Shown: piece after piece, positions 27,701-35,416 of the stretch
Layout: every line of letters starts with the position of its first letter
How positions within the stretch are numbered: position 1 is the stretch's first letter
Source: Herpetosiphonaceae bacterium
Lineage (GTDB): Bacteria > Chloroflexota > Chloroflexia > Chloroflexales > Herpetosiphonaceae
Length of the DNA stretch: 64,000 nt
Direction: 5' to 3'
Assembly: GCA_026003835.1 (NCBI GenBank)
Contig: BPHZ01000007.1
Span: forward strand, 1 to 64,000
Position numbers and translations under genes: made by a program
Notes under the pieces: generated by a model
The model's database searches: none
What the model was told of the DNA's origin: nothing
What the model saw: only the letters and a program-made list of their open reading frames with translations

Positions 27701-28103
27701 TCGTGATGGCGGCGGGAGTCTCAATTTCCTGCTAGAAAGCTTGATCAGCGTTGTCCTTCCGGGGCTTGGCGAACCAATTCCTCACTCAAATCCGCATAGC
27801 ATTGTATCGAGTGAGGATCGCGGCGGGCCAGCACCCGCTGCCCAATCTCCAAGATGATGACCAGCAAACCCTTACCAATAATCTGTGATTGGTTGCTCAC
27901 GGGTAATTGCTTCCGAATAGCGGGTGCTAGCCTGGGGCTATGGAGAGGTTCTGATGTTAATCGCCTGTTTCTCGTGCAGTATCAGACATGTGTACGCCTG
28001 GCATTCCAGTCTTTATGTCTGATATGCCATGTTTGCAGCAATGAGCAGCTATCATTATAATTTACAAAGTTTCTGTTCTTCTTATGTTTTTCCGAGGGTT
28101 CCT
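27701..28103. other. leader region of the type III-D operon, no gene recognised
   Basis: About 400 bases between the CRISPR repeat and the first defence gene. No protein-like frame. The last part (27990-28103) is AT-richer and should hold the promoter; GAGGG at 28094-28098 is the ribosome binding site for 28104. Confidence 0.45.
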
Positions 28104-29354
28104 ATGTCTAGCCTGGATGACTACGTCGTCGATCATCTGATCCTGCTGGTCGGTACTAACCCTCTTCCCAACTACGTGGCAGCCCGCCTTCTCGCTAAGC
28201 CCCAATCCAGGATCGTTCTGGTCTATTCGAAGGGCACCTTACGCTACCGTAAGGCTCTGGAGCAGGTTTTGCGACAGGACTACGAGAATTTTACAACCGT
28301 CGAAGTCGAGGAGGCGAATACCGACAATATCCGCAATGGCATCTGGTCTGAGCTGCAAAATGCAACGGGGAGCATCGGGCTGCACTATACCGGCGGAACA
28401 AAGGCAATGGCTGTTCACGCTTATCGGGCTGTGGAGCAGCTGCAGGACAATCCGCAGGTGTCGAACGTTTATTTCAGCTACCTCGACGCGCAGCAGCTTA
28501 AACTCTGGATTGGGGGGACAGGCCTGACCGGGCAGCAGCGTCCCGATGTTGCGCTCAAGGTTGAGCTCACTATCAAAGATCTTCTGCGGCTCCATGATCT
28601 GTCGGATCTTGCGCAGTCATTGCGGCAGGAGTCCATCTGGCCGAACGTGACGAGAGCGCTGGCCCAGATCCATAGTGATAAGAAAAAGGCGGGCGAGTGG
28701 CGAACGTGGTGTAAGGATAAGCTCCGCATCAGCAAACTCGATAATTCCTCCTCATTTCGCAAAGAACAGGAGCTCAAACAATTGAGGACCGACGATCTGC
28801 CCTTTCAGGTGCTGCGTGAGGCGCTGGAGAAGGATCTTGAAGGCTGTTCCTTTCCCGCAACCTTCGAAGAGCTGATAGCTGCCGCCCGGTTCAAACGGAA
28901 CGAGCATCGTCCGTTTTATAAAGCGGATGACAAAATGGCTAAATGGTTCGATGGCGCCTGGCTGGAGGACTACGTCTTTACTCAGCTTCAGGCGATTGCC
29001 GACGACTGCCAGATCCACGATTATGCCATGAATATTAGCCCGAAGTTCAGCGGGAACGAAACCTTCGAGTTCGATGTGGCCGCGATGCGCGGCTACCAGC
29101 TCTTTGCTCTTTCGTGCACAACATCCGACAAGCAGGGCAAGTGTAAGTTGAAGCTGCTTGAGGCCGCCATACGGGCCGAGCAAATGGGCGGCGCCGAGGC
29201 GCGTGTTGGTCTGGTGTGCTGTTCCGACGATCCAGAGTCCTTGCAAAAACAGCTCAATGGACTGGTTCGCGAGGGGCAGGTGCGCGTCTTTGGCCGTAAA
29301 CACCTGTTTACGCTCAAGGACGAGCTGACCGCCTGGCTGAAGGGATTGTGTTAG
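28104..29354 (+). CDS. Card1/Can2-like CARF effector (DUF1887), altered nuclease motif
   Basis: 416 residues. The N-terminal CARF ligand domain shows LLVGTNPLPNYVAARLL (about 11-27) and, near residue 97, HYTGGTKAM, characteristic of the DUF1887 family that binds cyclic tetra-adenylate made by Cas10. The C-terminal half is a PD-(D/E)xK nuclease fold: WLEDYVFTQL, then FEFDVAAM with E322 and D324, then SCTT where the family normally has a catalytic Lys (SCKT); here it is T339, with nearby Lys in KCKLKL. It may be inactive or use another Lys. The start at 28104 has a ribosome binding site and fits the family. First gene of the type III-D locus, 39 bases before cas10. Confidence 0.8.
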   Translation: MSSLDDYVVDHLILLVGTNPLPNYVAARLLAKPQSRIVLVYSKGTLRYRKALEQVLRQDYENFTTVEVEEANTDNIRNGIWSELQNATGSIGLHYTGGTKAMAVHAYRAVEQLQDNPQVSNVYFSYLDAQQLKLWIGGTGLTGQQRPDVALKVELTIKDLLRLHDLSDLAQSLRQESIWPNVTRALAQIHSDKKKAGEWRTWCKDKLRISKLDNSSSFRKEQELKQLRTDDLPFQVLREALEKDLEGCSFPATFEELIAAARFKRNEHRPFYKADDKMAKWFDGAWLEDYVFTQLQAIADDCQIHDYAMNISPKFSGNETFEFDVAAMRGYQLFALSCTTSDKQGKCKLKLLEAAIRAEQMGGAEARVGLVCCSDDPESLQKQLNGLVREGQVRVFGRKHLFTLKDELTAWLKGLC

Positions 29355-29393
29355 CGCAACCGTGCAACGTCCCAGCCTACCATTGGAGATGCT

Positions 29394-31028
29394 ATGCCAC
29401 AGTTGACACTGACCGTGCTTGATACGTTGGGGATTCAGGGCTACATTTTCGGAAGTAACCGGCTCCGCGAGAATATCGGCGCCTCACATCTGGTGGACCA
29501 AATTGCGAGCGAGTGGATCCGCGAGGCGCTTCCGGAGCCGCATAACCTCGGCCGCAGTGGCGAGCTGCTCACGTACCCACTCGAAGAACATCCGGAGCAA
29601 CAGGCAGAGCTCATCTATCGTGGTGGGGGCAATGTGGTCGTGCTCTCGCGCTCGGAGGAGGCCGGCAGAGCGATCGTGCGCCGCCTCAGCAGCAGACTGC
29701 TGGAAGAGGCGCCCGGGTTGGAGATAGCCGCGGCTCATGTCTCGTTCGACTGGGAGCGCGAGGCGCTTGGCGGAGCCGAAGGTGCTCATGCACGAGTGAT
29801 GGAAGCGCTCAACCAGGCCAAGCAGCAGCGCCGTCCCTCCGCCCCGCTCGCAGGTCAGGCTGTGACGCTGGCATGCCGCTCCACGGGGTTGCCCGCCGCC
29901 GGCTTCGACCCCAACGAGAAAAATCTCCCGCTCAGCGCCGAGACGCTGGCGAAGGTGAACGAATTGGTTGCCGACGCCGCAGAGAAACGCCTGCGGCAGC
30001 TGCTGCCCGCCGCCGTCGGCGACTATGCCCTGAGCCGCGACTTCGATCACCTCGGCAGGTCGGAGGGCGAGATGAGCTATATTGCTGTCGTCCACGCCGA
30101 CGGCAACGGCATCGGCACGCGCTTGAAAGTGTTGGCAGAGCAGTACCCTGAAGCGGCGGGCAACCGCGCCTATATCGAAGCGCTGCGCGGGCTATCGCTG
30201 AGCATCGAGCGGGCCGGGCAAACCGCCTTGCGCCGCACAGTAGAGCGGATGCTGAGGAGCTTTGTGGTTCCCGAGCCCGACGATCGCCTCCTCACGCTGC
30301 TTGCCGACATCAATCAGAATGCGTCGGGGGGCAAGCCCCATTTGCCCTTCCGTCCGCTCGTCTTCGGGGGCGATGATGTGACGTTCGTCTGTGATGGGCG
30401 CCTCGGCCTGGAACTGGCTCGCATCTATCTGGAGGAGTTTGAACAGGCGGCGCGCGACCTGCCCGGCGGACCGGCCTATGCCTGTGCCGGCATCGCCGTT
30501 GTCAAGGCCCACTACCCCTTCGCCCGCGCCTATGAACTGAGCGTCGAGCTGACACGCGAGGCCAAGCATGCCTTACGTCAGGCAGGTATGCAGGGCTCGG
30601 CACTTGACTGGCACTTTGCGGTGAGCGGAATCAGCGGCCGGCTGGGAGAGATCCGTAAGCGCGAGTACGAAGCGTCTGAAGGGCTCCTTGGTATGCGACC
30701 CGTCACACTCAATGGTCCAGGCTTCGACGATTGGCGCAGCTGGGAGGCCTTCGTTACACTCGTGGAGTCCTTCGCGGGCAGCGACTGGGCCGAACGCCGC
30801 AACAAGGTCATCGCGCTGCGCGAGACCCTGCGCGCCGGAAAGGATGCGACCCGCCATTTTCGGACTGCCTACTCAGTGGCGCAACTGCCTCCCCTTCCAG
30901 TTGATGGAACCAGCAGTGAGTATCGAGAGACGGGCTGGCGCGATGGCCGCTGTGTCTACTTCGACGCCATCGAGGCGCTGGATTTCTATGTACCGCTCGC
31001 CGCTGAACTGCCGCAGGAGGAAGACTAG
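29394..31028 (+). CDS. cas10: Cas10, type III-D, without HD domain
   Basis: 544 residues. Large subunit of a type III CRISPR complex; converts ATP to cyclic oligoadenylates when target RNA is bound. The chain begins directly with a palm-like domain (DTLGIQGYIFGSNRLRENIG) instead of the HD nuclease found in many Cas10 proteins. The second palm (about 230-400) carries metal Asp D236 (VHADGNGIG) and GGDD at 325-328, so cyclase activity should be intact. No CxxC zinc site is obvious. Loss of HD means no DNase activity, leaving cyclic-nucleotide signalling to the upstream CARF effector. Its stop is directly followed by the cas7 start. Confidence 0.88.
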   Translation: MPQLTLTVLDTLGIQGYIFGSNRLRENIGASHLVDQIASEWIREALPEPHNLGRSGELLTYPLEEHPEQQAELIYRGGGNVVVLSRSEEAGRAIVRRLSSRLLEEAPGLEIAAAHVSFDWEREALGGAEGAHARVMEALNQAKQQRRPSAPLAGQAVTLACRSTGLPAAGFDPNEKNLPLSAETLAKVNELVADAAEKRLRQLLPAAVGDYALSRDFDHLGRSEGEMSYIAVVHADGNGIGTRLKVLAEQYPEAAGNRAYIEALRGLSLSIERAGQTALRRTVERMLRSFVVPEPDDRLLTLLADINQNASGGKPHLPFRPLVFGGDDVTFVCDGRLGLELARIYLEEFEQAARDLPGGPAYACAGIAVVKAHYPFARAYELSVELTREAKHALRQAGMQGSALDWHFAVSGISGRLGEIRKREYEASEGLLGMRPVTLNGPGFDDWRSWEAFVTLVESFAGSDWAERRNKVIALRETLRAGKDATRHFRTAYSVAQLPPLPVDGTSSEYRETGWRDGRCVYFDAIEALDFYVPLAAELPQEED

Positions 31029-31697
31029 ATGCGCTACTATCTCTCCATCCGGCTCCTCAGCGATGCCACGTTCGGGCGTGGAGAGGGCGTGCCCGGGCTC
31101 GTTGACGTCGAGATCGATCACGATGAGGCCGGCTGCCCGATGATCGACGGCCGCACCATCAAGGGGCTCCTGCTTGAGGAGTGGCTGAATCTGCGCTCTG
31201 TGCTGCGACACCCGGAGCTATGGGAGGTTCCGGCTGCCTGCCTCTTTGGACGGCGGGGGGCAACAGGCGACGGCAGGTCGCTGCTGCATATCGGCGCCGC
31301 TACCCTGCCCCCGGAGCTACGCGCTGCGCTCCACGAGAGCGTGCGGATGGAAAAGCTCCAGCCCGACGATGTGCTGCGCTCGCTGACCACCATTCGCCGC
31401 CAGACGGCGATCGATGCCACGACAGGAGCGCCCGAGACCGGTTCGCTGCGGGCTATGCGCGTCCTCCTGCGCGAGACTCAACTCGTCGCTGAGTTAGACT
31501 TCGAGAAGCGCCCCGATGATCGGACGCTCGCCCTGCTGGCGGCGTGTGCCCTGGCAGTGCGCCGCGGCGGAGCCGGTCGCAACAGGGGCCGCGGGCGTAT
31601 GTCGTTGCTGCTCCACCCCCAACTCCCATCCGACGTTCGTGACGAGACGTTCACCCGGCAGTGCTTCGAGCAATTTGCCAGGGAGGTGGTCTCATGA
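31029..31697 (+). CDS. Cas7-group RAMP protein (Csm3-like)
   Basis: 222 residues. A RAMP/RRM fold subunit that would form the backbone on the crRNA and may cut target RNA. N-terminal strand YYLSIRLLSDATFGRG is followed by MIDGRTIKGLLLEEWL, the usual P-x-S/T-x-[IL]-[KR]-G helix. A glycine-rich loop RRGGAGRNRGRGR lies near residue 185. An Asp/His stretch near residue 25-35 (VDVEIDHDEAG) could contain the cleavage Asp. Starts immediately after the cas10 stop and overlaps csx10 by 4 bp, so it is translationally coupled. Confidence 0.78.
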   Translation: MRYYLSIRLLSDATFGRGEGVPGLVDVEIDHDEAGCPMIDGRTIKGLLLEEWLNLRSVLRHPELWEVPAACLFGRRGATGDGRSLLHIGAATLPPELRAALHESVRMEKLQPDDVLRSLTTIRRQTAIDATTGAPETGSLRAMRVLLRETQLVAELDFEKRPDDRTLALLAACALAVRRGGAGRNRGRGRMSLLLHPQLPSDVRDETFTRQCFEQFAREVVS

Positions 31698-33340
31698 AGG
31701 CCATCTGTTACCACCTCCAGCTTAAACAGCCGCTGCTCGCGACGGCATTATTGGGCGACCCGAACAGCGCGGTCTCGTTCAATTATGTGCCGGGGAGCCT
31801 CATCCGCGGCATGCTGATCCAACGCTTCCTGAGCCAAAACCCCACCAGGGATCTTGCGGGCGATCCGCTAGGACGCCGGCTGTTCTTCAGCGGACAGACA
31901 CGCTACCTGCACGCCTATCTTATGGCGGATGACGCGCGGCGGAGCCTGCCGACACCGCGATCGTTTTTTGCAGCGAAGAGTCTACAGCTCAGCGAGCAGC
32001 AGAGCGGGCTGCTTGGCAGGCCGCAAACTGCGCGGGTCTATGACTGGAGCCACCCGGATACGACCTTTGAGACACGGCGCGAGAATGAAGCAGAGGAGAA
32101 AGATGTACTCAAACCACTGGCGTACCCCTTCGCGGTGATTAAGGGCAACACACTCTCCCTCTATGCGCCGCAGTATGTCGTCAAGGTGCATGTGCAGCGC
32201 GATCGGGTCAAGGGACGCTCTACGACAGATTCCGGAGCGGTCTTTCGCTACGAGGCGCTGGCGCCCGATCAGTTCTTCGCCGGCGCGATTCTGGTTGACG
32301 AAGACTCAGATGCTGAGATCTTGTGTCATCTGCTCGCGGAGGAACACTGCTGGTTAGGCAGGTCGCGCAGCGCAAACTACGGGCGGGTACGCATTAGCGC
32401 ACTTGAGGTTCTCTCATCCTGGCGTGAAGCTGGTGGAAGTGCGCCAACGCTGCCCGCCGGCGAGTCCTGCACGCTGACTCTGCTCAGCGATACGCTGCTG
32501 CGTGATGCCGAGGGGAATCCGGTTGTGGCGATCGACGACGCCGTACTTTCCGCATATCTGGGGCTTCCGGTGGTGGTTCATACCAGCCGCAGCTTTACAG
32601 ATGTGGTCATCCATGGCGGCTTCAACCGCACATGGCAGCTTCCGCTGCCCCAAAGTTATGCGCTGGCCGCCGGCAGCGTGATTGCCTTTACGCCGCAGCA
32701 GGCGATCGATAGCGCGACCGTTGAGCGTCTGGAGCAGGCCGGCCTTGGCGAACGGCGGGTCGAGGGCTTTGGCCGTGTCGCCTTCACGCAGCAGGGCGAA
32801 CGTATTCTCCTTGCTTCCCTAAGCCCCTCCTACGTCGAGCGTACGCCTCCGGCTAAGCTGTCATCGCTCGAACAGCGCATTGCACAGACGATGTTCGAGC
32901 GATTGCTGGAGGAGCGGATCAACCAGGCCATCCTGCATTTTGTGCATGATCAGATTATTATCTCCTCTCTTGGCTATCTGCCGGAGACCAGTCAGCTCTC
33001 GCGTGTCGGCGTGCTCGTCAGAAGGGCGTTGCACAGCGGCGATGTACAGAGCGTCCGAACAGCGTTCGCCCGGTTCAAGCCGACCGCCGCCCGACAATTC
33101 GAGCGGGCGTCGATCGAGAACCAGCCGTTGCGTGAATGGATCGAGGATCTGCTGAACACGCCTGAGAAGGTCTGGAACAAATTCCATGACTTCAAGTTCC
33201 CGCAGGTTCCAGGGAACAACCAGAGCGAGCTTGTGGAAAGGACGAAGCAGGACCAGGAGCTAGCTCGTCGCACAGCCCTCCGCCTGCTGGCAGCGGTGCT
33301 GGCGGCCCTGGAGGACAAGCGAAAGGAGTCTGTGTCATGA
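31694..33340 (+). CDS. csx10: Csx10 (Cas5-group protein of subtype III-D) with helical C-terminal domain
   Basis: 548 residues. The N-terminal RAMP domain (about 1-260) begins ICYHLQLKQPLLAT and has SFNYVPGSLIRGMLIQRFL and a G-loop GRSRSANYGRVRIS near residue 230. The next part (about 265-380) is a second beta-rich unit. The C-terminal 160 residues are mainly helical (RIAQTMFERLLEERINQAIL; LPETSQLSRVGVLVRRAL), a region conserved in Csx10 as I recall it and possibly equivalent to the small subunit Cas11, which has no separate gene here. I start at 31694 (4-bp overlap with cas7) rather than 33 bases upstream. Caps the 5' handle of crRNA by family analogy. Confidence 0.78.
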   Translation: MKAICYHLQLKQPLLATALLGDPNSAVSFNYVPGSLIRGMLIQRFLSQNPTRDLAGDPLGRRLFFSGQTRYLHAYLMADDARRSLPTPRSFFAAKSLQLSEQQSGLLGRPQTARVYDWSHPDTTFETRRENEAEEKDVLKPLAYPFAVIKGNTLSLYAPQYVVKVHVQRDRVKGRSTTDSGAVFRYEALAPDQFFAGAILVDEDSDAEILCHLLAEEHCWLGRSRSANYGRVRISALEVLSSWREAGGSAPTLPAGESCTLTLLSDTLLRDAEGNPVVAIDDAVLSAYLGLPVVVHTSRSFTDVVIHGGFNRTWQLPLPQSYALAAGSVIAFTPQQAIDSATVERLEQAGLGERRVEGFGRVAFTQQGERILLASLSPSYVERTPPAKLSSLEQRIAQTMFERLLEERINQAILHFVHDQIIISSLGYLPETSQLSRVGVLVRRALHSGDVQSVRTAFARFKPTAARQFERASIENQPLREWIEDLLNTPEKVWNKFHDFKFPQVPGNNQSELVERTKQDQELARRTALRLLAAVLAALEDKRKESVS

Positions 33341-34848
33341 GTGACTGGGGCATACCACGCGGGGTGGCCGGGAGGCTCGTTGTTACCGGCACTTTACGCC
33401 TTGTCACGCCCACAAGCCTCGGCAATGGCGATATGGAAGGGCTGACCGATATGCCCCTCTCCCTGGATGCGCTGGAGGGCCGCCCTCTGTTGACCGGCAC
33501 ATCGATTGCCGGGGCGCTTCGCAATTATCTGCGCACGTACGAACAGGGTTTTCGAAAGCGAGAGCAAGCGAGAAAGCCAGAGCAAAAGCAAAAAGAGCAG
33601 CAGAGCTATGAGACGCAGCTCTTCGGCGGGACTAAAGGAGATGATGACGGAGCGCAGAGTCCGCTGATCGTCGATGATGCGCTTGGCGAGGTCCAGCGTA
33701 CCGAGATCCGCGACGGCGTCAAGATCGACGGAACGACGCGCACCGCTGAGGCGAAGAAGAAGTACGACCTTGAGCTGTTGCCCGCCGGCACCACCTTTCC
33801 CTTGAGGTTCGAGCTGCTGCTTCCCGCTGATCCCCAGCTGGCGCAGCGGCAGCGCGAGGCCCTTGCCCTGGCGCTCTCCGGGCTTGAGCGGGGCGAAATT
33901 GCGATCGGCGCCCGCAAAACGCGCGGCTTTGGGCGCTGCGTCGTCGATAGCTGGGAGGTCTGCGCCTATGATCTCAGAGAGCCGAGCGAGTTGCTCGCCT
34001 GGCTCTCCGAGGGCTACTCATGGAATATACCGTCTCCCCGGATCACAAGCGGGGACGCGGTGACGGCGCTGGGCATCGAGCCACTGTCGATAGAAGATAA
34101 GCGCCGGCTTTTCACCGTTACAGCCACTTTTCGGCTCGACAGCCCGGTGCTCATCCGCTCCGATGCGTCGTTGATCTCCCCTGAGCAGCTTGAAGCGCTG
34201 GGTGACAAGGAGCATGAGCAGCAGCCGGATCAGATTCATCTTCGCTCGCGGCGTAATGGGGACGAAGTCGCTGTTGTGCCGGGCACAAGCCTGGCCGGTG
34301 TACTCCGGGCGCGCGCAGTGCGCATCCTTAATACTCTGAACGAGGCCAGGACGACGAGTATTGTCAACGAGCTGTTTGGCGTGGAGACGGACGACGCCGG
34401 CAGCAGGAAATCGCTGCGGGCAAGCCGCCTGATTGTTGAGGAGGCCGAGATTGCCTCCGGTCAGCCGCTTGTCCAGAACCGGGTTGCCATCGATCGCTTC
34501 ACGGGTGGCGCCTTTGAAACCGCGCTCTTCAGCGAGGCGCCTCACGTTGGCGGCACCGTTGAGCTGCGGCTAGCGATTCAGGATCCCTGCGATTTCGAGA
34601 TCGGTCTGCTCCTGCTCCTTCTCAAGGACCTGTGGACAGGGGATCTTCCGCTGGGCGGCACAAGCAGCATTGGCCGTGGCCGGCTGCGCGGTATGATGGC
34701 GAGCTTGAAGCACTATCATGGCGCTGCCTGGATGATAACCGAGCTGGCAGACGGTAGCCTATCTGTTTCCGGGGGCGAGGCGTCGGAGTTGGAACGCTTC
34801 GTCGATGCACTGATGAAGGAGCTGAATCTGAACCATGGAGCGTGTTAG
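33337..34848 (+). CDS. double Cas7-type RAMP protein
   Basis: 503 residues with two RAMP units in tandem. Unit 1 (about 1-210): LRLVTPTSLGNGD, LLTGTSIAGALRNYL and G-loop ARKTRGFGRC. Unit 2 (about 245-480): FRLDSPVLIRSD, VVPGTSLAGVLRARAVRIL and G-loop GGTSSIGRGRLRG. It would occupy two backbone positions on the crRNA. An internal charged insert (about 65-110, Lys/Gln/Glu-rich) follows the first helix. Starts in a 4-bp overlap with csx10 and overlaps csx19 by 14 bp. Tandem Cas7 fusions are known from III-D and are the route proposed for the single-protein III-E effectors. Confidence 0.78.
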   Translation: MSDWGIPRGVAGRLVVTGTLRLVTPTSLGNGDMEGLTDMPLSLDALEGRPLLTGTSIAGALRNYLRTYEQGFRKREQARKPEQKQKEQQSYETQLFGGTKGDDDGAQSPLIVDDALGEVQRTEIRDGVKIDGTTRTAEAKKKYDLELLPAGTTFPLRFELLLPADPQLAQRQREALALALSGLERGEIAIGARKTRGFGRCVVDSWEVCAYDLREPSELLAWLSEGYSWNIPSPRITSGDAVTALGIEPLSIEDKRRLFTVTATFRLDSPVLIRSDASLISPEQLEALGDKEHEQQPDQIHLRSRRNGDEVAVVPGTSLAGVLRARAVRILNTLNEARTTSIVNELFGVETDDAGSRKSLRASRLIVEEAEIASGQPLVQNRVAIDRFTGGAFETALFSEAPHVGGTVELRLAIQDPCDFEIGLLLLLLKDLWTGDLPLGGTSSIGRGRLRGMMASLKHYHGAAWMITELADGSLSVSGGEASELERFVDALMKELNLNHGAC

Positions 34849-35416
34849 AACGACGACGAGCACATCCGTCATCAGTTTGCCGGTCGACACCGGCCGGGAT
34901 CTACGCGGCTGGCTGGCGGTACAGGCTGTCGAGCACCGGCTAACCTGGCTTCTCGCCCACGCCGATGACGGTGTTATCTGGGGCGTCCGGCGTGGTGATG
35001 GCAGTCTCGCCCTCTCGTGCGATGTCTTTCCACAGGGCGCGCTGGCGCTGCGCTGGGATACTCTGCAACAATGCCGGCTCTTTGGCGAGGATGGCGAGCT
35101 GCTGCTCTGGCGCGGCCCCCATGGCTGGCAGGCCCGCCTCCGGCTCGACAGGGGCGGTGAACCGATCAGCGTCATCGACGAAAAACAACTGCTGTGGGGC
35201 ACGCAAGCCCGGGAGTCGCGTGATGGCTTTACAGTGCTTGTCGAAGGAGCACAGGGCATTGTCCATGCGCCGCCGCTCACAGTAGAGGCCGGCAGTCTCC
35301 CGAGCCGCGTACGGCTGCTGGTGCGCCACTACCTTGGCGAGGACCATGCCGGCGTTGTTCGCATTCGCCACAGTCGCCTGGTTAAGCTCATCTCGCCGAC
35401 AGGAGCCTGCTTATGA
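34835..35416 (+). CDS. csx19: Csx19-like protein (TIGR03984 type)
   Basis: 193 residues. I recognise this as the small accessory protein that marks subtype III-D, mainly from the C-terminal segment LLVRHYLGEDHAGVVRIRHS and from its place between RAMP genes. The central part is beta-rich (VIWGVRRGDGSLALS, LLLWRGPHGWQARLRLD). No catalytic motif is evident and its biochemical role in the complex is not firmly known. Overlaps the double-RAMP gene by 14 bp and the next gene by 4 bp. Confidence 0.7.
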   Translation: MERVRTTTSTSVISLPVDTGRDLRGWLAVQAVEHRLTWLLAHADDGVIWGVRRGDGSLALSCDVFPQGALALRWDTLQQCRLFGEDGELLLWRGPHGWQARLRLDRGGEPISVIDEKQLLWGTQARESRDGFTVLVEGAQGIVHAPPLTVEAGSLPSRVRLLVRHYLGEDHAGVVRIRHSRLVKLISPTGACL

